Shown piece after piece: positions 32,402 to 41,821 of a stretch of 64,000 bases of DNA. This DNA is from Bradyrhizobium sp. 138. GTDB taxonomy: Bacteria; Pseudomonadota; Alphaproteobacteria; Rhizobiales; Xanthobacteraceae. Location of the stretch: assembly GCF_023074075.1 (NCBI RefSeq), contig NZ_JADPKT010000007.1, forward strand, positions 496,001 through 560,000, written 5' to 3'. The notes beneath the pieces are model-generated. The model had not been told where the DNA came from, ran no database searches, and saw nothing but the letters and a program-made list of their open reading frames with translations. Position numbers and translations under genes: made by a program. Every line of letters starts with the position of its first letter. Positions within the stretch are counted from its first letter, which is position 1.

Positions 32402-33109
32402 TCAGTAGCGCGAGGCCGGCTGACCGCCCCAGCCGAAACGGTAGTTCACACCGACCTTGACGGTATGCTCGTCTTCCCGGCCGCGAACGCCGACGACGTC
32501 GGCCGGGCCGGAGATGAAGGTGGTGCTGCCGAAATTATAGTACTGGTATTCGGCCTTGGCCGACCAGCTCGGCGCGAACATGTATTCGAGGCCGGCGCCG
32601 ACGGTGTAGCCGTCCTTGTTGTTGCCGGTGGCGGTGAAGGTCTGCGGCACGCCGGCGATGTTGACGCCCAGGCCGCCATTGCGCCAAGCGTAACCGCCCT
32701 TGGCGTAGAGCAGCGTCGGTCCCCAGGTGTAGCCGATGCGGCCAGTCACAGACCCGAGCTGGTCAGTGTTGGAGGTCACCTGGGTGCCCAGCGGGAACGT
32801 GGTGCCGTTGTTGTTGGTCGGCAGCCAGGAATACTGGGCCTCGATACCCACCACCCAATTGGGCGCGAACTGATAGTCGAAGCCACCCTGCACGCCGCCC
32901 AGGAAGCGGGCGTCGCTGGACTGGAAGCTGCTGTCGCCGGCAAACGCGCCGCCGACATGGCCGCCGATGTAGAAACCGGTCCAATTGTAAATCACTTCCG
33001 GCGGCGTAGCTGCCGGCGCCTTGGTATAAGGACGCGGCTGGATGTCAGCTGCTGCGGCCGGTGCGGCCAGCGCAAGCAGAGCGACTGCGCCCAGCAAAAT
33101 CGACTTCAT
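32402..33109 (-). CDS. Outer membrane beta-barrel protein, Omp25/Omp31-like
   Basis: A 235-residue porin-like surface protein. Signal peptide MKSILLGAVALLALAAPAAA-AD, then YNWTGFYIGGHVGGAFA, the diagnostic start of the rhizobial Omp25/31 eight-strand barrel. Alternating strands with glycines and aromatics follow (GYTWGPTLLYAKGGYAW, AKAEYQYYNFG), ending with VGVNYRFGWGGQPASRY. The start is 33109, with an ATG two codons upstream as alternative. A terminator follows at 32352-32374. Confidence 0.88.
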   Translation of the reverse strand: MKSILLGAVALLALAAPAAAADIQPRPYTKAPAATPPEVIYNWTGFYIGGHVGGAFAGDSSFQSSDARFLGGVQGGFDYQFAPNWVVGIEAQYSWLPTNNNGTTFPLGTQVTSNTDQLGSVTGRIGYTWGPTLLYAKGGYAWRNGGLGVNIAGVPQTFTATGNNKDGYTVGAGLEYMFAPSWSAKAEYQYYNFGSTTFISGPADVVGVRGREDEHTVKVGVNYRFGWGGQPASRY

Positions 33110-33395
33110 GATCATCCCCGTTCTTTCATTTGCGACACTCGGGAAACAACGTGGCGTGAATTGGGTTGCTTCGCGGCGATGCCGGAACGTTGATCGTTCG
33201 TTACTGTGACGGGGTGGCAACAGCGCGATTTTGTTCCGTCACCTCGCCTGCGCCGACTGTTTTTGCCGCCTGCGCAAGCGCTGCCGTAACGATTTGTCGC
33301 AAGCCGAAACCACTCCGTTCAAAGCTCGCCGAAATGTGATCCAGCGGCTCCGGCAATCGTCGTTCTAACAGCAGGCGATGAAAGCGGGCTTTGCG

Positions 33396-33818
33396 CTACC
33401 GCGTCATCTTTTCGAGTTCCGGAAAGGGTGCGTAAACCGCGCCGGCACAGAGCTCACTGGTGCGGTCGACGACGCGGTCCGCGCGCCCGTTGACGAAGAT
33501 CACCGCGCGTTCCCGCATCGCCTTGTAGCTGCCATCGCTCTCGCGCGGGGTGAAATGCAGACAGCTCACATAGAACTGCCGGCCGCCGACCTCGCGCTGC
33601 ACCGGCTCGGCCATGCTGGCCTCGCGCACGCCGACGGGGTTGTTGAGATAGGTGCGCATCAGGGCCAGCGTGTCGCTGCGGAAATTGTCGGGAAACGGCT
33701 GCGGCCCTCCGGCCTGGGTCCCACCGATGAAGGTTGGACGGTCACCATCGCTGCCGAAACATGCCGCCAGCGTCAACGGCAACGCCAGGATCGCCGCACA
33801 TCTCACCAATCGCCCCAC
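33396..33818 (-). CDS. Predicted lipoprotein, 140 residues
   Basis: The N-terminus MGRLVRCAAILALPLTLAAC ends in a lipobox (LAAC), so the Cys at residue 20 is the likely lipid anchor. The mature part carries NNPVGVREASMAEPVQREVG, then GRQFYVSCLHFTPRESDGSY and FVNGRADRVVDRTSELCAGA, a compact domain with two cysteines that may pair. Such lipoproteins occur widely in Bradyrhizobium with no assigned role. Alone between the barrel-protein and repeat-protein genes. Confidence 0.78.
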   Translation of the reverse strand: MGRLVRCAAILALPLTLAACFGSDGDRPTFIGGTQAGGPQPFPDNFRSDTLALMRTYLNNPVGVREASMAEPVQREVGGRQFYVSCLHFTPRESDGSYKAMRERAVIFVNGRADRVVDRTSELCAGAVYAPFPELEKMTR

Positions 33819-34010
33819 AGGCCCGCTCTCCGCTCGATCAGATCAGGAGACGTTCTAGCCCCTCGTCTGCGCGAAGGGAATTCCGCTTGCAGCGGCGCAA
33901 ACAACGCACCCCGCCGCCGGCGCTTGCGCTTTCGCACAAGCGCCGGGACGGGCCTGAAGTGCCTGCGCGGCGGCGGGCAATGCGCGGGTGCCGCCGCGCG
34001 GGATCAGTCC

Positions 34011-34445
34011 TTAGCTGCGCTTGTCGGTGGCCAGCGGCTTGGTCACGTCAGGCTGCGCCTTCAGCTTCTTCGCCGACAGATGCTTGTGGTGATGGCGATG
34101 CGTGCGCACGGTCTTGTGCTCGTCGGGCGTGACCGCGGCGTTCGCGTTCATCGCCTTCGACTTTGCATCGGACTTGCCATCCACCTTGGCATCCGCCTTG
34201 ACGTCGGCGGGCTTGGCGTCGCCAGCCTTGAGGCCAGCCTTGGCGTCGGCAGCCTTGCCGTCGGCAGCCTTGACGTCGGCCTTGACGCCGGCGTCCGGTT
34301 TTGCGGCGGTGGTCGAGGCCTTGGTCTGGCCCTGGTCCGCCTTGATCACCGGGGCGGTCGTGGTGGTCTTGCCGGCCTCGGCGGCGAAGGCCGGGGCTGC
34401 GATCACGGAAGCTGCGAGCAAGGCTGCGGAAATGGTCTTCAGCAT
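34011..34445 (-). CDS. Secreted Ala/Lys/Asp repeat protein
   Basis: A 144-residue protein. Signal peptide MLKTISAALLAASVIAAPAFA-AE, then a long low-complexity region of degenerate (K/A)ADVKAADGKAADAKAG-like repeats, then a histidine-rich stretch (RTHRHHHKHLSAKKLK). GAGGAG lies seven bases before the ATG at 34443-34445. A function in metal or polyanion binding is imaginable but unsupported. Repeat number could vary among strains. Confidence 0.72.
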   Translation of the reverse strand: MLKTISAALLAASVIAAPAFAAEAGKTTTTAPVIKADQGQTKASTTAAKPDAGVKADVKAADGKAADAKAGLKAGDAKPADVKADAKVDGKSDAKSKAMNANAAVTPDEHKTVRTHRHHHKHLSAKKLKAQPDVTKPLATDKRS

Positions 34446-34694
34446 GGTGGTCTCCTCTTGAAGGATCTCCAGGCGGCGCCCTCTCGCCCACCCTTCGATC
34501 GTGGGCCTGAGCCTAGGGACGAGGCGCTGAACCCGATCTGAAGCTCGCTGCAGGCTTCCGTTCATCTCGATGACAAGTTTGTCATCTGCGGCCGAGCGAA
34601 CGGATCGTGCGAAGCGGGAATGTTTCTGCCAGACGGGTGTTCCGGTCTTTGGGCAATCGTGTAGGATCGCCAAGTTCCATACGGGAGAATTTAG

Positions 34695-35237
34695 ATGCGC
34701 AAACTCTCAATGCTTGTTGTGCCGGGACTGGTCGCCATGTCGCTCGCGGCCGGGCCGGTGCTGTCCAGTGCATATGCCGCGGGCGGCGACTCCCCTTCGC
34801 CGCCGCCGAGCTCGGACTCCTCGACCAAGAAGGGCAAGAAGAAGAGCTCTTCCGTTAGCGATCCCAAGTTCCTCGCGGCCTACCGCACCGCCTACGCAGC
34901 GATCTACGACAAGCACGATTACACGGGCGCGATCGATCAGTTGAAGTCGCTGGGGCGAGACGACGTCGCCGACGTCGCCAACCTGATCGGCTACTCCTAT
35001 CGCAAGCTCGGCGACTACCAGTCGTCGAAGGTCTATTACGAGTTGGCGCTGAAGGACGATCCGAACCACGTCCGCACCTGGCAGTATTACGGCCTCTGGC
35101 AGCTCGAGCAGGGCAACCGCGAACAGGCGCAATATCATCTGAACAAGATCGCCTCGCTCACCGGTACCGACAGCTCCGAGTATCGCTCGCTTGCCGCAGC
35201 GCTCGACAAGCCGACCGGCGCGACGCTCGTCTACTGA
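34695..35237 (+). CDS. Secreted TPR-repeat protein
   Basis: A 180-residue protein: signal peptide (MRKLSMLVVPGLVAMSLAAG, cut near AYAAGG), a Ser/Pro/Lys linker (SPSPPPSSDSSTKKGKKKSS), then two to three TPR-like helix pairs (AYAAIYDKHDYTGAIDQLKS, LIGYSYRKLGDYQSSKVYYE, YYGLWQLEQGNREQAQYHLN). It is probably periplasmic, mediating protein contacts. GGGAGAA precedes the ATG. A strong terminator follows. Confidence 0.8.
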   Translation: MRKLSMLVVPGLVAMSLAAGPVLSSAYAAGGDSPSPPPSSDSSTKKGKKKSSSVSDPKFLAAYRTAYAAIYDKHDYTGAIDQLKSLGRDDVADVANLIGYSYRKLGDYQSSKVYYELALKDDPNHVRTWQYYGLWQLEQGNREQAQYHLNKIASLTGTDSSEYRSLAAALDKPTGATLVY

Positions 35238-35261
35238 GACATCGTACCTTCGAACGAAGCG

Positions 35262-35291
35262 AACGGGCACAACCTCAGGGTTGTGCCCGTT
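35262..35291 (+). terminator. Terminator after the TPR gene
   Basis: AACGGGCACAACC (35262-35274) and GGTTGTGCCCGTT (35279-35291) are perfect 13-base complements around TCAG, followed by CCGCTTTCT. It lies 24 bases after the TPR stop codon and before the serine hydrolase start. Confidence 0.8.
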
Positions 35292-35345
35292 CCGCTTTCT
35301 CGGCTAGCCTTGCACACCAACCTCCCCCCCGCAAATTGGTGTGCA

Positions 35346-36740
35346 ATGGACAAGTGGCTGCGATCCGCGATCGACTACATCGGCTCCTGGATCGAATTCC
35401 AGCTGACGACAATCCAGCAGCCCGGCGTCATCCTCGCCTTTGTCCATCGCGGCGAGATCGTCGCCGAGCATGCGTTCGGCCTCGCCAATCTCGACACCGG
35501 CGAAAGGCTCACCCCGCGCCACCGTTTCCGGATCGCCTCGCATTCCAAGAGCTTCACTTCGGCCGGCATCATGAAGCTGCGCGAGCAGCGCAAGATCCGG
35601 CTCGACGACACGATCGGCCAATATGTCGGCGGCCTGCATCCGCGCGTCGCCGAGACGACGATCGCGCAGGTGCTCTCGCATGCAGCGGGGCTGACGCGCG
35701 ACGGCGCCGATTCCGGCCAGTTCATCGACCGCCGTCCTTATCTGAATGCGAAAGAGTTGCTCGCGGAATTGAAGCAGCCGGCCGCGATCGAAGCCGGCAC
35801 CCGCTTCAAATATTCCAACCACGGCTTTGGCCTGATCGGCCTCGTCATCGAAGCCGTGACGAAGCAGCCCTACTCTGCCTGGATCAAGCGCGAGATCATC
35901 GAGCCTGCGGGCCTGCGCGAGACCGAGCCGGACGCGCCCCTTCCCAAAAGCGCGCCCTTCGCGTGCGGCCACACGCGAAAAGTGCCGTTCGGCGAGCGTT
36001 GCGTGATCCCCGGCGACAATGCCGCGCACGCGATGGCGTCGGCCGCAGGCTTCGTTGCGACAGCCGGCGACACCGCGCGCTTCTTCGCGCAGCTTGCGCC
36101 CAACGCCAAAAGGAGCGTGCTGTCGGTCGCAAGCCGCCGCGAGATGACGCGCCACCATTGGCGCATTCCGCAGATCTTCGAGGGCTATTACGGTCTCGGC
36201 GTCAGCGCCGGCAAGACCGACGGCTGGGACTGGTTCGGCCATGGCGGCGGCTTCCAGGGCTATATTTCCCGGACCTGCTCCATCCCGGCTTGCGAGCTTT
36301 CGATCAGTATCCTCAGTAACTCCATCGACGGCGCGGCGCCGTTCTGGATGGACGGCGCGATGCAGATCCTGCGCGTGTTCAAGACGCGCGGTGCGGCGGA
36401 CCGGCGTGTGCGCGACTGGAGCGGCCGCTGGTGGACGATCTGGGGCGCGACCGATCTCGTGCCCGCGGGCAATCGCGTCCTGGTCGCCAACCCGCAATTC
36501 AACAACCCGTTCATGGATGCCGCCGAGATCGAGGTCACCGGCCGCGACACCGGCAAGCTCGCCTGGGCTGCCGGCTATTCCAGCCATGGCGAGCCGGTAC
36601 GTCGCGTCCGCAATGCGCGCGGCAAAGTCAGCGAGATCTGGATCGCGGGCGCCAATGTGAAGCCGGAGCACGTCGTAGCGAAGGAAATCGCGCGGAGATA
36701 CACCAAGGGAAAAGTCGCGAGCTCCGGGACAAAGCGTTAG
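35346..36740 (+). CDS. Serine hydrolase, beta-lactamase-family (class C/EstB-like)
   Basis: A 464-residue penicillin-binding-type hydrolase. The SxxK motif is SHSK (Ser65, Lys68) in FRIASHSKSF; the YxN motif is YSN in KYSNHGFGLIG; and GHGGGFQGY provides the third-motif glycine strand. A C-terminal domain (about 370-464) is added. No signal peptide is seen, so it may act in the cytoplasm as an esterase or peptidase rather than on cell wall. The ATG at 35346 is chosen; a GTG at 35283 lies inside the terminator arm and is rejected. Confidence 0.88.
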   Translation: MDKWLRSAIDYIGSWIEFQLTTIQQPGVILAFVHRGEIVAEHAFGLANLDTGERLTPRHRFRIASHSKSFTSAGIMKLREQRKIRLDDTIGQYVGGLHPRVAETTIAQVLSHAAGLTRDGADSGQFIDRRPYLNAKELLAELKQPAAIEAGTRFKYSNHGFGLIGLVIEAVTKQPYSAWIKREIIEPAGLRETEPDAPLPKSAPFACGHTRKVPFGERCVIPGDNAAHAMASAAGFVATAGDTARFFAQLAPNAKRSVLSVASRREMTRHHWRIPQIFEGYYGLGVSAGKTDGWDWFGHGGGFQGYISRTCSIPACELSISILSNSIDGAAPFWMDGAMQILRVFKTRGAADRRVRDWSGRWWTIWGATDLVPAGNRVLVANPQFNNPFMDAAEIEVTGRDTGKLAWAAGYSSHGEPVRRVRNARGKVSEIWIAGANVKPEHVVAKEIARRYTKGKVASSGTKR

Positions 36741-36808
36741 CCGCAAAGCGAAGGCCCCGGACTTGCGCCCGAGGCCTCGCAGTGTGCGGTCAAATGACGG
36801 CGCGCAGC

Positions 36809-37573
36809 TCAGAACTTGTAGGCCAAGCCGACGCGCGCGGTGTGCAGATGATCGTGGAACGTATAGGGGCTCGGATCCGTCGCGGGCGGAACGCCGCCAC
36901 TGCCGTCACCTAGATCGAACACCGTCTTGTTGTTGAACTGCATGTAGAGATATTCCGCACGCAGGATCCAGTTGTTGGACACTGCGTACTCCACGCCGCC
37001 GCCGAGAGCCCAACCGACCCGCGTGGTGTTGCTGCGGCCGATATGCTCGGGATCCGGAGACGGAATGAACGCGCCGACGTCGTCAAGGGCTTCGTTCCTG
37101 ATGCGGGCGAAGGCGACGCCGCCCTTCCCGTAAAACAGCGCGCGATCGACTGCGACACCGAGGCGTCCCGTGATGGCGCCGTAGCCGCCATACGAGGTCT
37201 CGAAGCGATGGTCCGGTGCGATGGTCGAGAAAACGGTCTTGGTCGCGCCGATGTAACCACCTTCACCCTCGATGCCGAGGACGATGGAATTGACCTGCCA
37301 ATTGTAACCGAGATAAGCGCCGCCGAAGGCGCCGTTGGTATCGTAGGCAATGCTTTCGCAGCTCGGACCGCCACCGCAATCCAGTGCGTCGGGCAGACCT
37401 ACATCGGTCCTCGACCGGCCCCAACCGTAGCCGACATGTCCGCCGAGATAGAAACCGGTCCAGCTGAAAACTGCCGCTGCCACAGGCGCCTTCACCGGCA
37501 TACGCATGTCGGCGGCGAAAGCCGGGACCGACAAGCACGAACTCAAGGCGAAGCAGACAAGGAACTTCTTCAT
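36809..37573 (-). CDS. Outer membrane beta-barrel protein, Omp25-like, second copy
   Basis: A 254-residue barrel protein. Signal peptide MKKFLVCFALSSCLSVPAFA-AD, then FSWTGFYLGGHVGYGWGRS as in the Omp25/31 family, followed by alternating strands (AYLGYNWQVNSIVLGIEGEG, ALFYGKGGVAFARIRN), and a C-terminal aromatic (GLAYKF), typical for BamA-dependent insertion. GGAGGA lies seven bases before the ATG at 37571-37573; the ATG two codons upstream is too close to the site. A related gene is at 32402-33109. Confidence 0.88.
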   Translation of the reverse strand: MKKFLVCFALSSCLSVPAFAADMRMPVKAPVAAAVFSWTGFYLGGHVGYGWGRSRTDVGLPDALDCGGGPSCESIAYDTNGAFGGAYLGYNWQVNSIVLGIEGEGGYIGATKTVFSTIAPDHRFETSYGGYGAITGRLGVAVDRALFYGKGGVAFARIRNEALDDVGAFIPSPDPEHIGRSNTTRVGWALGGGVEYAVSNNWILRAEYLYMQFNNKTVFDLGDGSGGVPPATDPSPYTFHDHLHTARVGLAYKF

Positions 37574-37849
37574 CGACATTCCTCCAATCGCAAATCAATC
37601 CAAAAGCGAATAATCGCTTATAGACCACCGCGGCCGGAAGTCTGTTGCTGCCAGATCACGGTGTGCGACAAACCCGATGCGGCATTTTGCGCGACCGAGT
37701 TCCCACTGTTGCGATCTGATCAATGAATCTGCCTGGCAGGCTGTTTCTCGCGCCAGCGCCGCGTGCCCGGCGACATTCATCGCGCCGCAGACGACCGGCC
37801 TGAGCATGACCTGATCGGAAGACCCGGACGTGCGTTCGCAGATCGCGGC

Positions 37850-39418
37850 CTACTCCCTGATCAGCGCCTCGACCTCGCTGCGCAACGCCTGCCGCGAGCC
37901 GCCCTGCGAATAGAACATGTGGCCGCCGGGATAGACCACGAACTTGACGCGCTGCGTCGCGAAGGCCGGCATCTGATCGAGCACCCGCTTCGTTCCGAAA
38001 TAGGGCGTGGCAAGGTCGAACAGGCCGTGCGCGACCAGCACGTTCAGCTTGGCATCGGTGGCGAGGATCTGGCGCAGCTCGGACACCGATTGCGGCGGGT
38101 TGATGCCACGGCCGAAATCCCAGTGACCTTCCACAGCGCCGTTCAGGACCTCATAGGAGCCGTCGGGCTTCCAGTTCAGCTTGCGTGCGAGCACGTCGAC
38201 GGCGGCGCTCGTCAGAGGCGCCTGGAGCGCATCGCCCGAGGGATCGCCGAACCGCGAGCTGCTCGAATCCGGATAGGGATCGAAGCCGCGCACGGAGCCA
38301 TCGTAACGTCCCGTCACCTTGCCGTTCTTGCGGTCGAATTCGCGGCGGAATTCACCAACGTCGAAGCGGCCGGCGAGCCGGCGGCTCACCGCCTGGTCGA
38401 TGCCGGTGAGCTCGGCGACCTTGTCGGCAAGGCGATTGGTGGCCTCCTTGTCCGCCTCGCCCATGACGAGGTCAGCCAGGAATTCGCCGCGCGCGTAAGC
38501 CTCGACATCGGCGAGATCGGCGCGCTTGACCGGGCCTTTGGCTTCGCGCGCCACCGCGACATAACTCGGCAGCGTCGCGACATATTGCAGAAGGCTGGTG
38601 CCGGTGAACTCGCGGAAATCGAGCAGCGGCGACACCAGAATCAAGCCCTTGACGCCGACGCCGTGCTGGAGCTGCAACTGGCGCACCACTTTCGGCCCGC
38701 GAATGCCGCCATAGCTCTCGCCCGTGACGTATTTCGGCGAGGTCAGCCGGTCGTGCTTTTCGAGCCAGCGGCGGATCACCAGCGCGATCACATTGACGTC
38801 GCCGTCGACGGAATAGAACGATTTGCGCGCGTCTTCGCCGCTCGCAACGAAGCGGCTGTAGCCGGTGCTGACGGGATCGATGAAGACGAGATCGGTGAAG
38901 TCGAGCCAGGTCTCCGCGTTCGGCTTCACCTCGGGCGAGGCCGACGGCGACAGCGCATCGCCATCGAGCGGCAGCCGCCACGGACCGGCCGCGCCGAACT
39001 GGAGCCACGCCGAGGACGCGCCGGGTCCGCCATTGAACAGGAACGTCACCGGACGTGTGGCGCGGTCGGCGCCGTCGAGCTGGTAGGACGTATAGGCGAT
39101 GTCGGCCAGCGGCTCGCCCTTGCCGTCGAACACGCGGATGGAGCCGGCGGTGGCGGCGAAGTTGAGGGTGCGGCCGGGCAGCTCCATCGTCTGCTTCGTG
39201 GTCGCATCAGGCGGGAGGCGGTGCGGCTCGGCCGCCGAGGGCGAGGCCTGCGCGGCGCCTTGCGCGCTGCCGGCGCGACCGCCCTTCTGTCCCGCCGGCG
39301 CTGCCGCCTCGGAGCGCGGCTGCGGCGGATCATCCCCGCGCGCAACGCCTGCGAGCGCGACCGCGGACACGGCCAGCACCAGCCCAGTTCGTCGCAATGT
39401 CGGCAACATCGTGAGCAC
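37850..39418 (-). CDS. Serine carboxypeptidase, peptidase family S10
   Basis: A 522-residue secreted peptidase. N-terminal signal (RTGLVLAVSAVALAG), an Ala/Pro linker, then the S10 signatures: FLFNGGPGASSAW near 127-138, GESYGG with nucleophile Ser235, DLATPY with Asp468 and GGHMF with His500, which completes the triad. This is longer than average for family S10 because of the linker. It probably trims peptides in the periplasm. It faces the NAD kinase gene across a 243-base region with no obvious motif. Confidence 0.9.
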   Translation of the reverse strand: MLTMLPTLRRTGLVLAVSAVALAGVARGDDPPQPRSEAAAPAGQKGGRAGSAQGAAQASPSAAEPHRLPPDATTKQTMELPGRTLNFAATAGSIRVFDGKGEPLADIAYTSYQLDGADRATRPVTFLFNGGPGASSAWLQFGAAGPWRLPLDGDALSPSASPEVKPNAETWLDFTDLVFIDPVSTGYSRFVASGEDARKSFYSVDGDVNVIALVIRRWLEKHDRLTSPKYVTGESYGGIRGPKVVRQLQLQHGVGVKGLILVSPLLDFREFTGTSLLQYVATLPSYVAVAREAKGPVKRADLADVEAYARGEFLADLVMGEADKEATNRLADKVAELTGIDQAVSRRLAGRFDVGEFRREFDRKNGKVTGRYDGSVRGFDPYPDSSSSRFGDPSGDALQAPLTSAAVDVLARKLNWKPDGSYEVLNGAVEGHWDFGRGINPPQSVSELRQILATDAKLNVLVAHGLFDLATPYFGTKRVLDQMPAFATQRVKFVVYPGGHMFYSQGGSRQALRSEVEALIRE

Positions 39419-39661
39419 GGTCGTTCTCCCTGCCCGGCTGTCATAGCCGGCGCGCTCGGAAAGCTAGTACGGAATTGCGACGGTTTGCAGGATTACCGGT
39501 CCGACGGCATCGTCCGGGCGGGCTCGATCAACCCGTTTTGTTCTCCGGATCGACAATTGCTCATTTGCCTTGAGAGGCGGTCATCCTCGACAATACAGGT
39601 CCACCTCGTATAGACGAGCCCGGCGGAACTTCCTCCAGCCAGCAGCGCTGCCCGACAAGCC

Positions 39662-40441
39662 ATGATCAAGCCCCAGCGATACGACCGGATCGCCTTCGTC
39701 GCCAGCCCGAGCAGCGAGGCGCAGACCGCCTACGCCCAACTCACCCGAGATTACGGCAATTGCGATCCCAGGGAGGCCGACGTCGTGGTCGCGCTCGGCG
39801 GCGACGGGCTGATGCTGCAGACGCTGCATCAGAACATGCACACGGGAAAGCCGATCTACGGCATGCACCGCGGCACTGTCGGCTTCCTGATGAACGAATA
39901 CGCGACGCACGATTTGCGCGCGCGGCTCGAGGCAGCGCATGAATCCGAGATCAATCCGCTGCTGATGCGCGCGACCGACGGCAACGACCGCGTTCACCTG
40001 CACCACGCCATCAACGAGGTTTACCTGTTCCGGCAGACCTCCCAGGCGGCGCGCTTGAGGATCATGATCGACGAGCGCGAGCGCATGCCCGAGCTGATCG
40101 CCGACGGGATCATTGTGGCGACGCCGGCCGGCTCGACCGCCTATAATTTGTCGGCACAGGGACCGATCCTGCCGATCAACGCCGCCCTGCTGGCGCTGAC
40201 CCCGATCAGCGCCTTCCGGCCGCGGCGCTGGCGCGGCGCCCTGCTGCCCAACACCGCCTATGTCGTGATCGAGGTGCTGGAGGACGACAAGCGTCCCGTG
40301 GCGGCGGTCGCCGACCATGAGGAGGTCCGCAGGGTCCGGCGCGTGGAGGTCCTGTCCGACAAGAGCATCTCGATGCGCATGCTGTTCGACCCCGGCCACA
40401 GCCTGGAAGAGCGCATCCTGCGCGAGCAGTTCGGCTACTAG
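39662..40441 (+). CDS. nadK: NAD kinase
   Basis: A 259-residue NAD kinase that makes NADP+. GGDGLML (Gly46-Gly47-Asp48-Gly49) is the phosphate-binding signature; [10 protein letters not shown] and [15 protein letters not shown] are the other conserved blocks. The length is short, as is usual in Alphaproteobacteria. The start is ATG 39662, three bases after a TGA-like context; no strong Shine-Dalgarno sequence is seen. The response-regulator gene lies 99 bases downstream on the same strand. Confidence 0.92.
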   Translation: MIKPQRYDRIAFVASPSSEAQTAYAQLTRDYGNCDPREADVVVALGGDGLMLQTLHQNMHTGKPIYGMHRGTVGFLMNEYATHDLRARLEAAHESEINPLLMRATDGNDRVHLHHAINEVYLFRQTSQAARLRIMIDERERMPELIADGIIVATPAGSTAYNLSAQGPILPINAALLALTPISAFRPRRWRGALLPNTAYVVIEVLEDDKRPVAAVADHEEVRRVRRVEVLSDKSISMRMLFDPGHSLEERILREQFGY

Positions 40442-40540
40442 AGCCGCCGCCCCGCCCGCCGCCGGCGCTTCGCTCGCAACCCTTCGTTAACCGCCGCCAC
40501 GATATGGTTAACGAAGGTTGACCTTTTTGGCCCGGGCGTC

Positions 40541-41086
40541 ATGTTCCGCATCGACTTCAACAAGCTGCGCTTCCTCGTCTGCGACGACAATCCGCACATG
40601 CGCCGCATCCTGCGGACGCTGCTGCATTCCTTCGGCGCGCGCGAAGTCTACGAAGCCGAGGACGGCGCCACCGCGCTCGAAATGTACAGCCATTACGTGC
40701 CCGACATCGTCATCACCGACTGGGCGATGCCGATCTTCGACGGGCTCGAACTCGCGCAGATGATCCGGCAGCCGGAATCCAAGGGCAACCCCTACGCGCC
40801 GATCATCATGCTGACCGGTCATTCCGAGAAGCGCCGCGTCACGGTGGCGCGCGATGCCGGCGTCACCGAATTCCTGGCCAAGCCGATCTCGGCCAAGGGG
40901 CTCTATCAGCGCATCCTCAACGTGGTCGCCAATCCCCGCCCCTTCATCAAGACCAAGACCTATTTCGGGCCGGACCGGCGCCGCAACACCAACTCCGCCT
41001 ATATGGGCCCCGAGCGCCGCGTCGGCGAAAAGCACGAGGTGCTGCAGCAGCCTTCGCTGCTCGACAAAGCCCGCTCCACCATCTAG
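40541..41086 (+). CDS. Response regulator receiver protein
   Basis: A 181-residue CheY-like receiver with a C-terminal tail. Asp15/Asp16 and the phosphoacceptor Asp60 (VITDWAMP), Thr92 (MLTGHS) and Lys114 (LAKPIS) are present, so it should be phosphorylated. The tail (FGPDRRRNTNSAYMGPERRV) has two copies of a GP[DE]RR motif, an unusual basic extension with no DNA-binding domain. An Hpt protein gene follows 25 bases later, suggesting a phosphorelay partner. No histidine kinase is nearby. Confidence 0.9.
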   Translation: MFRIDFNKLRFLVCDDNPHMRRILRTLLHSFGAREVYEAEDGATALEMYSHYVPDIVITDWAMPIFDGLELAQMIRQPESKGNPYAPIIMLTGHSEKRRVTVARDAGVTEFLAKPISAKGLYQRILNVVANPRPFIKTKTYFGPDRRRNTNSAYMGPERRVGEKHEVLQQPSLLDKARSTI

Positions 41087-41111
41087 CGCAACGTCTTCAG
41101 AGGCAGGCATC

Positions 41112-41696
41112 ATGGCGAAGAACAGCGCAAAGGACATCGAGGTCAAGGCCTTCGCCACGCATCAAATCATCACGCAGCCCAACCCGCTGCGCAAGGTTCT
41201 GCGCCGCGTCGACGAGAAGGACCTGGACGATCCGGTCCGCCGCGCCGAGCAGGCGCTCGCGGGCCTTTCCGGCGAGTTCAAGGACTGGATGACCACCGAG
41301 GTCAACCGGCTGTCGGCCGCCTATGTCGCCATCCGCAATGACGGCTTCACCAAGGACAGGCGCGACGAGCTGTTTCGCGCCGCCCACGACATCAAGGGCG
41401 ACGCCGCGACATTCGGCTATCCGGCCGCGGCGGGCATCGCCGAGAGCCTGTGCCGCGTCATCGAGCACGCGCCCGATCTGGAAAAGGTGCCGGCCGAGCT
41501 GTTCACGCACCACATCAACGCCATCCTCGCCATCGTGCACGAGAACACCAGGCTCGACAGCATCAGCGTCTCCGCCGAGCTCAGCCGTCGCCTGCGCAAG
41601 GTCGCCGACGACTATCTCGCCCATGTCAACCGCGACCGGCCCGAGCATCTCGAGGTGATCCTGGCGCCGAGCATCGTGCCGGCGGAGCAAGGCTGA
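41112..41696 (+). CDS. Hpt-domain phosphotransfer protein
   Basis: A 194-residue protein. The Hpt signature FRAAHDIKGDAATFGYPAA contains the phosphorylatable His92 in a helix bundle spanning about residues 60-170. The N-terminal 50 residues are unrecognised. The ATG at 41112 is chosen because a longer frame is not conserved-looking. The placement right after a receiver gene fits a stand-alone phosphorelay in which Hpt shuttles phosphate between a distant hybrid kinase and the receiver. Confidence 0.88.
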   Translation: MAKNSAKDIEVKAFATHQIITQPNPLRKVLRRVDEKDLDDPVRRAEQALAGLSGEFKDWMTTEVNRLSAAYVAIRNDGFTKDRRDELFRAAHDIKGDAATFGYPAAAGIAESLCRVIEHAPDLEKVPAELFTHHINAILAIVHENTRLDSISVSAELSRRLRKVADDYLAHVNRDRPEHLEVILAPSIVPAEQG

Positions 41697-41723
41697 GTTC
41701 TTTCCCCGTCATTGCGCAAAAAT

Positions 41724-41813
41724 CGTAGGGTGGGTTAGCGCAGCGTAACCCACCACTTCTGCCACCGCGGAAACGAAAGAGGTGGGTTACGCCTGCGGCT
41801 AACCCACCCTACG
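41724..41813. repeat. Palindromic repeat, GTAGGGTGGGTTAGC family, copy 3
   Basis: CGTAGGGTGGGTTAGCGCAG faces CTGCGGCTAACCCACCCTACG-type sequence at the right end, around CACTTCTGCCACCGCGG. It lies between the stop of the Hpt gene and the stop of the DUF2336 gene, that is between convergent genes, as does copy 2. Confidence 0.85.
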
Positions 41814-41821
41814 ATATCTCG

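Noticed and set aside
37595..37807. 70-codon minus-strand frame upstream of the second Omp gene
   Set aside because: No ribosome-binding site and no domain; the region looks non-coding.
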